The notes: generated by a model from the sequence alone, not told the origin. Counted from the first letter of the stretch, positions 9,381 through 17,482 are shown. The stretch is DNA of 64,000 nt from Chryseolinea lacunae (GCF_016735595.1 NZ_JAERRB010000014.1:124001-188000), one strand, 5' to 3'. A program made the numbers and translations.

Positions 9381-9972
9381 GTTTCGCCGACGCAGTTGTT
9401 TTATAGTTCGATAAGTATACCTCGCGATGGAGGCCGGCTTTCTTTAGCTGGTGTTCCTCTATGAAGGCGAGCATCTTTTTTAAAGTCGCAGGTTCTTCCG
9501 AAAAAGGACCGGTGTGCAACATCTGCACAACCTTCTGCTTTTTTTCTTCATGCCACACTACGTCGCGCATGGCGTCGGTTTTCTTTTTCTGAAACGCGGC
9601 ATCAATGGCGTCGTCCAACGCCTTGGGTGTAACAAAGTCAGGCAGACGTATCAGCATACGCCATTGCCATTCGCTTCGTGGCACCTTCACCGGCGCTTCT
9701 TCCATAGAGGGTCGGCCAAAGCGGTCTTCGTCAAACCACCACATCCCTTCCAGCTTTGCCACGGTGAAATCTTTTTGCTTTGCCTTATACATAAACTTCA
9801 ACGTATAGGCCACACCATAGAGCGCTCCCACGCGCGTGGCATAGGTTTGCCCCGACGGATCGCCCTGGCCCGCGATAGACAAATAAGCAGCCGGTCCGAT
9901 GTCGACCAGTTCGGGAGTGGCTTTGGCTGTGTAGTAGGCTTTGTGTGTTTTGGCGAGATCAAGTTTCTCCAT
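9334..9972 (-). CDS. GyrI-like small-molecule-binding domain protein
   Basis: A 212-residue cytoplasmic protein of the GyrI-like family (PF06445), related to the effector-binding domain of AraC/MerR regulators such as Rob and BmrR, but with no DNA-binding domain. Typical features are the opening VDIGPAAYLSIAGQGDPSGQTY, the WWFDEDRFGRP segment and the C-terminal VVQMLHTGPFSEEPATL and HLREVYLS-like strand (LHREVYLSNY). The Trp-rich middle fits a hydrophobic ligand pocket. Some relatives are cyclopropanoid hydrolases, so an enzymatic role is possible. Start at 9972 (MEKLDLAK) is preferred over 9993. Confidence 0.85.
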   Translation of the reverse strand: MEKLDLAKTHKAYYTAKATPELVDIGPAAYLSIAGQGDPSGQTYATRVGALYGVAYTLKFMYKAKQKDFTVAKLEGMWWFDEDRFGRPSMEEAPVKVPRSEWQWRMLIRLPDFVTPKALDDAIDAAFQKKKTDAMRDVVWHEEKKQKVVQMLHTGPFSEEPATLKKMLAFIEEHQLKKAGLHREVYLSNYKTTASAKLRTILREPVETTDPI

Positions 9973-10112
9973 ACGATTTTCGTTTTGAAACAAAGAACTT
10001 CTCCGTCACTGACAACGGTATGTCACCAGTCACGTGGCTTGGGGGGAAAGTGCGCGGAAATTTTTTTGAAACGTTCCTATCGTTTACCTTGAATGGCAAA
10101 TTGGACGTGCCT

Positions 10113-10571
10113 ATGAAAACAACCTTCTTCCTTGCGGCTGCACTTGGCGTGTTGTCGCAATGTGCCACAAAAGAATTTTCTGGCGAAGACCTGAAGCGCA
10201 TTGCCAAGAAGAACAACGACGCCCTCGGCCGGTTCTTCATGACGGGCAACGCCGACAGCCTCGCGCTCATGTATGGCGAGCAGGCCACGTTGTGCCCCAA
10301 CGGCGACGACTTTGTGAAGGGCCGCGACAACATCCGGAAGTTTTGGGCCGACGACATGAAGACCACCAAAACACTGGCCATGGAAACCGAAACCATCACC
10401 GTGTCGGGCACCCGGGAAGTGATCTATGAAACAGGCCGCACCCACCTCAACATCCAATACGGCGACACCACTTTCCAAACCACCGTGAAGTACTGCAACG
10501 TGTGGCGCGAACAACCCGACGGCACCTATCGCCTGGAGGTAGACATCTGGAATCGCGACAAGAGTAAGTGA
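10113..10571 (+). CDS. SnoaL/DUF4440-like exported protein
   Basis: A 152-residue protein with a short signal-like N-terminus (MKTTFFLAAALGVLSQCAT). The Cys 17 within LSQC is a weak lipobox candidate. The rest fits the NTF2-like fold of the SnoaL/DUF4440 group: an alpha-helical start (KRIAKKNNDALGRFFMTGNADSLALMY), then GEQATLCPNGDDFVKGRDNIRKFW and alternating beta-strands to the C-terminal NVWREQPDGTYRLEVDIWN. These proteins bind small ligands or act as isomerase-like enzymes; the substrate is unknown. The gene is divergent from the GyrI-like gene, sharing a 140-base upstream region. Confidence 0.8.
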   Translation: MKTTFFLAAALGVLSQCATKEFSGEDLKRIAKKNNDALGRFFMTGNADSLALMYGEQATLCPNGDDFVKGRDNIRKFWADDMKTTKTLAMETETITVSGTREVIYETGRTHLNIQYGDTTFQTTVKYCNVWREQPDGTYRLEVDIWNRDKSK

Positions 10572-10863
10572 TTCAAATAAATGTGTATTTCTTTGCCCAC
10601 GGTGTATAATCGATCGGAACACGGGCTCGATTCGGGAACTATGCCCGCCCGAACTTCCGTTGTAGGGAGTAATGGCCTCAAGCCACAGGGATACTTCATT
10701 TATTGACCATCCCAGTCTGGCTCTGATTTAGCGGTTCTGGCAGAATACCGAAACAGACAATGGCCAAAATGACAACACAGCAACCGATTGGAATGACGTT
10801 TTGACTGGCCCAATCATTCTGGTATGGAGGTTGTTCGATAAAGACTAGGAAGGAGAAAAAAAT
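10572..10863. other. Intergenic region upstream of the Hsp20-like gene
   Basis: 292 bases with no convincing gene on either strand. A good ribosome binding site, AGGAAGGAG, lies at its right end just before the Hsp20-like ATG, which is unusual for Bacteroidota. I see no repeat or strong hairpin here. Confidence 0.5.
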
Positions 10864-11244
10864 ATGAAAAGAGAACATTATTTGGAGTTGCTTACTTCTG
10901 TGGACGTAATGAACGCTTTGAACGGAGGAAGAACTGAACCCGTAATCAACGTGAAGAAACACGACAACTTCAAGGAGATGCGCGTGAAGGTTCCTGGCAT
11001 AGATCCTGAAACGATTCAAATAGAAGTTAACAACAATACGGTGTCTGTATACTATGTGCGGAGCTTCACATCGTTTGAGAAAGATCTTCAACTGCCCCAC
11101 ACGGTTTACAACGAACCTCAGCCTTACTTCGTAGACGTGACTAACATTCATGCCCACGTGGAGGGAAGAGAACTTGTGGTAGAGTTTCCGTTCAACCACC
11201 TGGCCAGCGGCTATCACAAGAACATTCCCACAACAGAAGAGTAA
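10864..11244 (+). CDS. Divergent Hsp20/alpha-crystallin-like protein
   Basis: A 126-residue cytoplasmic protein whose middle fits a small heat-shock protein domain: PVINVKKHDNFKEMRVKVPG, then IDPETIQIEVNNNTVSVYY and a C-terminal strand VEGRELVVEFPF. The usual Bacteroidota Hsp20 motifs GVLxVxxP and the C-terminal I-x-I are changed or absent, so chaperone oligomerisation may differ. A strong Shine-Dalgarno (AGGAAGGAG) supports the ATG at 10864. It stands alone, followed by a strong terminator. Confident about the fold, less about the function. Confidence 0.7.
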   Translation: MKREHYLELLTSVDVMNALNGGRTEPVINVKKHDNFKEMRVKVPGIDPETIQIEVNNNTVSVYYVRSFTSFEKDLQLPHTVYNEPQPYFVDVTNIHAHVEGRELVVEFPFNHLASGYHKNIPTTEE

Positions 11245-11269
11245 CCGGCGTTTCTGCTGAACATATCAC

Positions 11270-11302
11270 AAAGGCCTGCGCGAACGTGCAGGCCTTTTTT
11301 TT
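11270..11302 (+). terminator. Terminator of the Hsp20-like gene
   Basis: A 10-bp stem AAAGGCCTGC/GCAGGCCTTT with an 8-base loop, followed by a run of eight T in total, 25 bases after the stop codon. Confidence 0.9.
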
Positions 11303-11309
11303 ATGTCAA

Positions 11310-11338
11310 AAAAATCCCCCTCTCTGGCGAAAGGGGGA
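11310..11338 (-). terminator. Terminator of the HNH gene operon
   Basis: On the minus strand a G/C stem (TCCCCCT with AGGGGGA, 11315-11321 and 11332-11338) is followed by seven T. It lies about 30 bases beyond the HNH gene stop. Confidence 0.75.
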
Positions 11339-11370
11339 ATGGGTTGTTTATGATCAATCAATAGTTATTA

Positions 11371-11943
11371 CTAAACTTTCACGTGTCCCCAGTTTTCACC
11401 GGTCTTGATGCGGTGAATCTGCATGTCGGAAACCCTGTATTTTTTGGCGAGGGCTTTCAACGTCGGTTGCTTTTTCGATTTGAAGAGTGCCACCTTGATA
11501 GACTTCACTTTGTCGGCCGTGAGTTTGGGGCCTTCATCAGGATTCATGCGCACCATCACGTTGGGATCTTTGAGGGCGTGCTTGATCTGATCGTCGTGCT
11601 TCACCCACTTGAGGTTTGCCGATTTGTTGTTTTCTTTTTTGTGATCGACATGGATCACGAAGTTGTAGGTGGGACTGGCTTGTTTGCAAAAGTATTCCGC
11701 AACCAGGCGATGGATGTAGTAGTTCTGGCGGGTTTCTTCCCGGCCGATGGTGATGCTCGGATAACCTTGCGTGAGGCGTGGCTTGAGGGCGTAGCCGTCT
11801 TCCAGTTTTTCCTTGAAGCTCACAATGCGACCTTTGTCGGAAACGGCATAGCGTTTCGTCGTGGTACCTTTTTTCAGTTTCAACTCCTTCCAGGTTTCAC
11901 CTGACAAGGCTTTGAATTTGGGTTGTTTGGTTGTTTTCGCCAT
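11371..11943 (-). CDS. NUMOD4/HNH-type DNA-binding nuclease-like protein
   Basis: A 190-residue protein with three parts seen in homing-endonuclease-type proteins. First a NUMOD4-like segment (about 13-75, GETWKELKL then RYAVSDKGRIVSF). Then an HNH_3-like domain, IHRLVAEYFC followed by VIHVDHKKENNKSANLKWV, with the His and paired Asn in place. Last a C-terminal helix-turn-helix (TLKALAKKYRVSDMQIHRIKTG). There is no intron or intein next to it, so it may be a domesticated nuclease or a regulator. Its ATG lies 4 bases after the stop of the aminotransferase gene, which suggests cotranscription. Confidence 0.8.
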   Translation of the reverse strand: MAKTTKQPKFKALSGETWKELKLKKGTTTKRYAVSDKGRIVSFKEKLEDGYALKPRLTQGYPSITIGREETRQNYYIHRLVAEYFCKQASPTYNFVIHVDHKKENNKSANLKWVKHDDQIKHALKDPNVMVRMNPDEGPKLTADKVKSIKVALFKSKKQPTLKALAKKYRVSDMQIHRIKTGENWGHVKV

Positions 11944-11947
11944 AGGT

Positions 11948-12853
11948 TTAAAATAATAAGGGTTCAGATAGTTTGGGTATAAGCAAGTGCAGTTGCGCTT
12001 GTATCTTCTCCAGCACGTTCATGCCGGAACGGTTTGTGATCTTGCGTCCATCCATTTCTACCACAGGCGTGAGCTCGCCCATGGTGCCGCTGGCAAATAC
12101 TTCGTCGGCTGTGTAGAATTCAGTAAGGGAAAGGTTGCGTTCGTGCAAGGCCAGGTTCAGCGAACCACAGATGTCCATCACAAGCTTACGGGTTATGCCG
12201 TGAAGACATGCATCGGGATAGGGGGTAAATACTACTCCATCTTTTATCATAAAAAGATTGGTATCGTTAAGTTCTGCTACAAAGCCTTGAGGGTCCAGCA
12301 TAACGGCAGCATCTACACCCGCTACGTTTGCCTGAAGCTTAGCGAGTATATTGTTTAACAAGTTATTATGATGAACCTTAGAATCCAAGAACTGCGGGTT
12401 GTTTCTGCGTTGCGAAGAAGTAATAACGCGAATACCCATAGTGTTGTCATAGACCAGTGGCTTCCACTCTGCCAACACAATGAGGCATGATCCTTTTGTG
12501 TTCAGCCGAGGGTCCATGCCCGATGTTACCTTCTCGCCCCGGGTCAGGGTGAGGCGTATGTGTGTGTCGTCACGCATGCCATTGGCCCGCAGTGTTTCAA
12601 CAATGGCCTGCTTGATCAATGCCCGTGGTGGGATGTCGCGAAAGGCCAGCGCATGTGCCGATGCTTCGAGTCGTTCCAGGTGAAGATCAAGACAGAAGAT
12701 GCCACCGTCATATACGCGAAGCCCTTCCCACACGGCGTCTCCACCTTGCACCACACTGTCGAACACCGACACCTTGGCGTCGGCGCGATGCACAAGCTTT
12801 CCTCCAACATGCACCATGATGTCGGCGTTTCTGGCGTCATACTTTTGTAGCAT
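11948..12853 (-). CDS. Class IV aminotransferase (branched-chain aminotransferase-like)
   Basis: A 301-residue PLP-dependent enzyme of fold type IV (IlvE, D-amino acid aminotransferase and aminodeoxychorismate lyase relatives). The Schiff-base lysine is Lys 159 in DSKVHHNNLLNNIL, and Glu 194 in GFVAELNDTNLF matches the residue that contacts the pyridine nitrogen. VQGGDAVWEGLRVYDG (35-50) is the usual N-terminal motif. Substrate is not clear: branched-chain amino acids are possible but the substrate-loop sequence is not diagnostic. The sulfotransferase-like gene lies upstream on the same strand (153 bases) and the HNH gene follows 4 bases after. Confidence 0.88.
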   Translation of the reverse strand: MLQKYDARNADIMVHVGGKLVHRADAKVSVFDSVVQGGDAVWEGLRVYDGGIFCLDLHLERLEASAHALAFRDIPPRALIKQAIVETLRANGMRDDTHIRLTLTRGEKVTSGMDPRLNTKGSCLIVLAEWKPLVYDNTMGIRVITSSQRRNNPQFLDSKVHHNNLLNNILAKLQANVAGVDAAVMLDPQGFVAELNDTNLFMIKDGVVFTPYPDACLHGITRKLVMDICGSLNLALHERNLSLTEFYTADEVFASGTMGELTPVVEMDGRKITNRSGMNVLEKIQAQLHLLIPKLSEPLLF

Positions 12854-13006
12854 ACGTAGTCTGTGTAATTAACCGCTACGCTACGTGTCTTCTCCATAGC
12901 GTAACAGCCTTGCATTTGTTTTGTTTACGGTTCGCCCTTTGTTAAAGCTTAGTGCTGCGGCGGGTAACGGGTCAGATATAAAGATAGAAACTTATCCGAC
13001 TTTCGA

Positions 13007-13720
13007 TCAAGGTCGTAGCGAAAATGGTAACATCACTTCATAGTGTCGTTGGGCAAGGCTGTTCAATGAATCCAGGTAGGGTGGCAACGGACGATCGCTG
13101 GTGGTCTGTCGGCTGAAGCCGGTTGACTGATGGACGTTGGCATACCAATGCGAAGCCCACACACCATCGTATGGCTTGGGACCTGCTGGCCATTGCAACA
13201 TGGCGGTCATGAAAGGTATGCCGATGCGGTTGCACAACATTCGCAACACCACCTCGGGTTGCTCCACCACCGTGCCCGCGTCGATCACCAGCGGCGTGTG
13301 TCCTTGTTCTCTTAAGCGTTTAAACAACGAAGCCTGGTATTCAATGCCGATGTCGCGCAACGTTGGGGCTTCAATCACCTGTGCATAGCTGGCAAGGATC
13401 TGTCGCGGGTTGCGGATCAGGAACACATTGGTGAGGTCCGCCAGTTGGGCTTCATTCATTAGCTCCAGGTGATGTGCCATGTTTTTGATGAAGAGCACCG
13501 GCGTGCTCCAGGTGCCATACACGTTGCGATACACTTCCTGATCGTCGGGCGGCTGCGCACGCATCACATCTTCCTTGCCGGGATGTTGCGCGCCGCTCTG
13601 CCGGAGATAGAACGCATAGAAAGGTTCGTCGAGCACCGTGGTGTCACGCCGTTGTGCGAAAGAATACATGAGGGCTGTGGAGATATTGCGTGGCCCGGAG
13701 ATGAGGTTGATGCGGATCAT
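13007..13720 (-). CDS. Sulfotransferase-like family protein
   Basis: A 237-residue protein beginning MIRINLISGPRNISTALMYSFAQR, which matches the P-loop-like 5'-phosphosulfate-binding motif of PAPS-dependent sulfotransferases. LIRNPRQILASY (about 100-112) corresponds to the 3'-phosphate-binding region (Arg and Ser). The protein is short and has no signal peptide, so it is cytoplasmic. In many bacteria such small proteins are annotated as sulfotransferase family next to branched-chain aminotransferase-like genes, as here; the acceptor is not known to me. A kinase-like role with other phosphate donors is possible. Confidence 0.8.
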   Translation of the reverse strand: MIRINLISGPRNISTALMYSFAQRRDTTVLDEPFYAFYLRQSGAQHPGKEDVMRAQPPDDQEVYRNVYGTWSTPVLFIKNMAHHLELMNEAQLADLTNVFLIRNPRQILASYAQVIEAPTLRDIGIEYQASLFKRLREQGHTPLVIDAGTVVEQPEVVLRMLCNRIGIPFMTAMLQWPAGPKPYDGVWASHWYANVHQSTGFSRQTTSDRPLPPYLDSLNSLAQRHYEVMLPFSLRP

Positions 13721-13803
13721 GGTGGTGGTGGCGTAAAGCTAAAATACAAATTCGCCGTGTAACCTGAACCATGATGGACGTGATGTGTGTGACCTGCTTT
13801 CGG

Positions 13804-14178
13804 TTACAGTCCGGTGTTTTTGTTTTTGGTCACCAGCCGGCAGTATCCCTTTTCGACGGGAAGATAGCCTTGATCAAAACAAAAGAAATAGCAACGACCG
13901 TTGCGTGTTTTAGAGATGTTGGTGAAGTAGGAAAAGTCAAACCCTTTGAGCTTCATTTTTTCGGAACTCACTTTGGCTTTGCCCATCGGGTTAAGGGATT
14001 TGAGAATGCGCCGGTTTCGGCGAAGCACCAGGATGATGGTGCGCATGTAGATGGCTTCTTTCCGGTTGAGACGATTGTTGTATTGCGTGCGGCATTGATC
14101 GTCACAAAATTTTTTATCCAGCCTGCCCCTCACTTCGGTGCCGCACTCAAGGCAGTATCTGGTATTTTGATCTGGCAT
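13804..14178 (-). CDS. Zinc-ribbon protein, conserved hypothetical
   Basis: A 124-residue basic protein. The N-terminus has a zinc-ribbon pattern, YCLECGTEVRGRLDKKFCDDQCR (CxxC then CxxxC, about residues 9-30), resembling DUF2116-type zinc ribbons. The rest is rich in Lys and Arg (NRKEAIYMRTIILVLRRNRRILKSL) and ends in a short beta region with two close cysteine-aromatic motifs. A nucleic-acid contact is a fair guess, but no enzyme motif is visible. Start at 14178 (MPDQNTRYC) is preferred; an open frame reaches 14196. Divergent from ssb. Confidence 0.7.
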   Translation of the reverse strand: MPDQNTRYCLECGTEVRGRLDKKFCDDQCRTQYNNRLNRKEAIYMRTIILVLRRNRRILKSLNPMGKAKVSSEKMKLKGFDFSYFTNISKTRNGRCYFFCFDQGYLPVEKGYCRLVTKNKNTGL

Positions 14179-14339
14179 ATAACGCTGGCGTTGCAAACAA
14201 CGGTGAACGAATATAACCGAAATTAAACGTTTAACATACGGCTAGCCTTAAATTCTACTTTGATTTTTAGTATCATAAATTTCAGCCCGTAGCCACCCTG
14301 TTGGATGCTGTGCTGTTTAAACTTTTAAATGTTAACGAT

Positions 14340-14675
14340 ATGAAAAATCTGAGAAACCGAGTCACACTCATTGGTCGCCTGGGCCGCGATCCCGAAGTCC
14401 GCGTCTTCGACAGTGGAACAAAAAAAGTGTCGTTCAGTCTGGCCACCGACGATGCCTACAAAAACGACAAAGGCGAAAAAGTGAAAGAGACGCAATGGCA
14501 CAACCTGGTGGTGTGGGGCAAGCTGGCCGATGTTGCCGAAAAGTATTTGAAGAAAGGACAGGAAATTGCCGTGGAGGGAAAGCTCGTGCACCGCGAGTAT
14601 GAAAATGCTTCGGGCGAAAAACGCTACATCACCGAAATCACCGTCGGCGAAATGTTAATGTTAGGCGCCAAGTAA
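14340..14675 (+). CDS. ssb: Single-stranded DNA-binding protein
   Basis: A 111-residue SSB with the complete OB-fold: NRVTLIGRLGRDPEVR, then KKVSFSLATDDAYKN, WHNLVVWGKLADVAEKYLKKG, and IAVEGKLVHREYENASGEKRY. It lacks the acidic C-terminal tail ending in DDxPF that contacts partner proteins in full-length SSBs; it stops with EMLMLGAK. It is therefore the short SSB form, and a longer tailed SSB is presumably encoded elsewhere. Start at 14340 matches the usual N-terminus; an open frame extends to 14301. Confidence 0.92.
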   Translation: MKNLRNRVTLIGRLGRDPEVRVFDSGTKKVSFSLATDDAYKNDKGEKVKETQWHNLVVWGKLADVAEKYLKKGQEIAVEGKLVHREYENASGEKRYITEITVGEMLMLGAK

Positions 14676-14702
14676 TAACAACCTGTTGAAGGCCATAGCA
14701 AA

Positions 14703-14733
14703 AAGCCCGGCTCTTGAAAAAGAGACCGGGCTT
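14703..14733 (+). terminator. Hairpin after ssb
   Basis: AAGCCCGG with CCGGGCTT, an inner CTCTT/AAGAG stem with one unpaired A, and an apical AAAA-type loop. It lies 27 bases beyond the ssb stop. The T-run is weak on the plus strand. Confidence 0.65.
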
Positions 14734-14811
14734 GTTGGTTGAGGAAACAACAGACGATTATTTTCTACCGCCACCAAAGAACCCGCCGAAGCGAATGCTC
14801 GCAAAGAAAAA

Positions 14812-14844
14812 GCGCCCCACTGCAACTGGATTGCAGTGGGGCGC
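14812..14844 (-). terminator. Terminator of the beta-barrel gene
   Basis: A perfect 14-bp stem GCGCCCCACTGCAA/TTGCAGTGGGGCGC with a 5-base loop, followed on the minus strand by TTTTTCTTT. It lies about 40 bases beyond the beta-barrel gene stop. Confidence 0.85.
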
Positions 14845-14882
14845 ACAACGCATAATTTTTTTCTGTAGCGTTCTGGTGAATC

Positions 14883-15971
14883 TCAGAACGTGTAGTTCAG
14901 CTTCAATCCAAAGGCAAATGTTTTCAGATCGTTCGTCAGGTAGAACTCCGGCACAAGGTTGAGTTTGGTGCTGCCGATGTCGGACACAAAAAATAGCTTC
15001 GCGGTTTTGCCTTTAAAGTAGTCGCCTTGCCGACCCACCTGGTAGCCCAGCCCCAAACCGCCCCACCGCTCGCGGCCACCCGTGCGGTTCCAGTTGTGAC
15101 TGTAGGCCAGCGACAGAAACGAGTTGACGTGGGTGGAATAGTTTCCCTCGCCCGCCCGCTCAGTGAAAACCATGGCGTTGTAGATAAGCTCCACCCGGTG
15201 GTTGAGCCGTTGATAGTGGTCTGCGAAATACAGCGCGAGACTTGTTGACGCTTCCGGATAAAATTTCTCGCGCACAAAGCCCGCGCCTACGCTGGCCGTT
15301 AGGCCGATCATGTCGGCGGGATAGTTATAGTCAACCTTCTGTTGTTTGATCTGGTGTTGCTGCACCACCAGGCGGGCCTTGATGCTTTTCTTGCCCAGCG
15401 AAACCGAGGCGAGCGAGGCGTCGATGGTGGTGATGAGCTGGCTGTAGTCTTCCTGCGCGAGGGCCTCGAGTCCTGCGAACGATTCGGCATAAAGCCACAC
15501 GTTCACATCGCGCGTGATCATGGTAATTTCCCACCCGGGAGGAAGCAACCTGAGGATGTTATTTTTTTGCGTGGTGACGGTGGTCACGGTGCTGCCGGGT
15601 TGCAACGTGATTTCCTGTTGCTCGTCGGGTTTGTAGATGACGGTTATTTTTTGCGGCACGTTTGTGTCGGCTATGCTCTTGCGCACCACGTCGAGCACTT
15701 CGTGGAGGGCTGTGGGAAAATCTTTCAGGAATGCATTGTGTCGTTTGTATCGACGCAAGGCAAACGACACAACGGCGCGATGCTCTGGAAATTCAACGCG
15801 CACCGTGTCGGGATGAAAGTTTGCGTTGTGGTCACCGGTGTTGCGTGGATGGTAGTTCACACTGCCGTTGCCGCTTTGCGCCGCGCCATCATGCCACACG
15901 GCGAGCAGGAGGGAAGCGAAGGCCATAAACACCAGAATGTTTTTTGTGCTGAAAGGGGTTAAGCTGTTCAT
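14883..15971 (-). CDS. Exported outer-membrane beta-barrel-like protein, hypothetical
   Basis: A 362-residue protein with a signal peptide (about 1-31, ending DGAAQS). Residues 50-225 show no family I recognise, with segments such as VVSFALRRYKRHNAFLKDFPTAL and an Ala/Leu-rich region. From about 225 on, alternating short strands end in an aromatic residue, EFYLTNDLKTFAFGLKLNYTF, the typical outer-membrane C-terminal signature with final Phe. It is downstream of the anti-sigma gene on the same strand (137 bases apart), so it could be a target or member of that regulon. Confidence 0.6.
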   Translation of the reverse strand: MNSLTPFSTKNILVFMAFASLLLAVWHDGAAQSGNGSVNYHPRNTGDHNANFHPDTVRVEFPEHRAVVSFALRRYKRHNAFLKDFPTALHEVLDVVRKSIADTNVPQKITVIYKPDEQQEITLQPGSTVTTVTTQKNNILRLLPPGWEITMITRDVNVWLYAESFAGLEALAQEDYSQLITTIDASLASVSLGKKSIKARLVVQQHQIKQQKVDYNYPADMIGLTASVGAGFVREKFYPEASTSLALYFADHYQRLNHRVELIYNAMVFTERAGEGNYSTHVNSFLSLAYSHNWNRTGGRERWGGLGLGYQVGRQGDYFKGKTAKLFFVSDIGSTKLNLVPEFYLTNDLKTFAFGLKLNYTF

Positions 15972-16108
15972 GTTTTTTTATGGTTTTGATTTCTTGGTTG
16001 TATTTTGTTTTTGCTGGCCAAGCCGATTCCAGGTTCGACCCATGTTGGCGGAACGAAGTGGTTATGAGTCTTTGAAAGTCGATGATGCGGAACGTTTTTC
16101 GCGACCCG

Positions 16109-16780
16109 TTAATTAATTCGGGCCGTCATGCTTTTCTCCTGATCGTCTAGCGTGTTTTTTAAATCGCGCTCGTGGCGTTTGAAAAGTTTGAGCCGCGACA
16201 CTTTTTGTTTGTGTTCCACCAAGGTGTCTTTCGATGACGTTTCCAGGATGCCGACGATGGCGTGAATGACTTTTTTGTGTTGCACGGGATGTGTAATCGT
16301 GTCGGTTGATTCATTTCGGATGTCCTGTTGCATCCATTTTTCCAGTGTGATAGGTCCGGCGATAGACGACAGCGTGTCGCTTGGTGTGGTGGTGTTATTC
16401 ATTCTTTCGGGATCGCGATGAGAAGGCGTGCCACGCAGATCACCACGCGATGTCAGTGTGAGAAACGGTTCCGGATGTTCAGCCTTCTGCAAAGCCTCTG
16501 ACATGCAATCGTCTTTTTGAATAGACGACTGCGGCATACCCTCAGGCATTGCATATACGACCACGTGTGGAGTATGCGTTTGTAGCAGCAGGTCATCCGA
16601 AAAAAACGAAAGCGCCATCAACACCGACGCGGCAGCGGCAACATACCGAAAGCTATTTCTTGACCGTGGCTGCTCGGCTTTGCGAACGGATTGCCACGCG
16701 GCCTGCTTCGACCACGCAACGGGTATTGCTTCGGCTTGCCACACTTTTTCGCGAATGCGTTTTTCAATTTCATGTTCCAT
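16109..16780 (-). CDS. Probable membrane-anchored anti-sigma factor
   Basis: A 223-residue protein in the position and with the architecture of an anti-sigma factor: a cytoplasmic N-terminal region (MEHEIEKRIREKVWQAEAIPVAWSKQ), a single membrane segment at about 46-62 (RYVAAAASVLMALSFF) and a long periplasmic polar tail that ends in a coiled-coil-like basic region (LKLFKRHERDLKNTLDDQEK). Its start codon lies inside the last codons of the sigma gene (overlap 11 bases), so the two are coupled. It is not a FecR-type protein. No zinc-binding HxxxCxxC motif is visible. Confidence 0.7.
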   Translation of the reverse strand: MEHEIEKRIREKVWQAEAIPVAWSKQAAWQSVRKAEQPRSRNSFRYVAAAASVLMALSFFSDDLLLQTHTPHVVVYAMPEGMPQSSIQKDDCMSEALQKAEHPEPFLTLTSRGDLRGTPSHRDPERMNNTTTPSDTLSSIAGPITLEKWMQQDIRNESTDTITHPVQHKKVIHAIVGILETSSKDTLVEHKQKVSRLKLFKRHERDLKNTLDDQEKSMTARIN

Positions 16781-17313
16781 AGTGAAATCCCTCCTGCGAC
16801 ATCATTTTTTTTAACAAGGCTTTTGCTTTGAACAACTGCGACCGCGACGTGCCCACCGCAATGTGCAGCATGCGGCCAATCTCGTCGTGATCGTAGCCCT
16901 CCACCACAAACAGGTTGAACACCGTGCGATAGCCCGTGGGCAACCGCGCAATGAACGCATAGACGTCGGCCGCGTCCAGCTCGGCAAAGGCGTTGAGGTC
17001 CGCTTCGGGCAACGACGCATCCAGGCTTTCCATGAGGTTGAAGTTGTGACGCTGGCGCAGCCACATGAGCGCCTCGTTCACCACCACCTTGCGCATCCAA
17101 CCTTCCAGACTGCCCGTCGCCCAGATAGCGAAAGGTGGTGAGGCCGCGCAGAATTTTGGTGAACGCCCGGATGAGCACATCCTCGGCGTCGGGCTGGCTT
17201 TTCACGTAGCGGCAGGCGAGCCGGTAAAGCCGATCGGAATACAGGCCATAGAGATGCTCCTGTGCTTTCGGGTTTGCCTGTTGGCATTGCTTCACCAGCT
17301 CGGGTTCGTTCAA
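16770..17313 (-). pseudogene. ECF RNA polymerase sigma factor, frameshifted
   Basis: The 5' part in one frame (from 17313) encodes sigma region 2: ELVKQCQQANPKAQEHLYG then RYVKSQPDAEDVLIRAFTKI. The 3' part continues in a second frame as GSLEGWMRKVVVNEALMWLR, ALMWLR being the end of region 2, then region 4 TGYRTVFNLFVVEGYDHDEI with a helix-turn-helix LHIAVGTSRSQLFKAKALLKK. The change of frame falls in a GGG triplet (plus-strand CCC 17113-17115); removing one G restores a 180-residue ECF sigma reading GDGSLEGW. The start is a TTG with no ATG in frame nearby. Possible causes are a real mutation, a base-calling error or +1 frameshifting. The anti-sigma gene follows with overlap. Confidence 0.8.
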
Positions 17314-17482
17314 GGTCTTGCTTGCGATTAGGGTTATGCTTTGGAAATGCGGCCACCGCGCCGGGCGTTGCCTGGGCTGTGATTTTTTTTGAGGATGAGG
17401 CGGGTGGGCGATAAAGTTTCAACAATCTCCCTCGGGGCGGGGCGTTTATAGGAACGGGATGTCGGAAGCACCCTTTTTTAAT

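Noticed and set aside
10696-10878. Minus-strand 60-codon frame with one hydrophobic segment upstream of the Hsp20-like gene
   Set aside because: It overlaps the Hsp20 start and ribosome binding site, has no promoter or family match, and the hydrophobic stretch can arise by chance.
14756-14850. Minus-strand 31-codon frame ending FGGFFGGGRK
   Set aside because: It runs through the 14-bp terminator hairpin, whose pairing explains the sequence better than coding.
16026-16060. GGTTCGACCC stretch like a tRNA T-arm
   Set aside because: No acceptor, D or anticodon arms can be folded around it.
16618-17313. A 231-codon continuous frame covering the sigma gene and the start of the anti-sigma gene
   Set aside because: Only its first 66 codons look like sigma region 2; after the GGG at 17113 it becomes compositionally random. 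It is the unshifted reading of a frameshifted gene.
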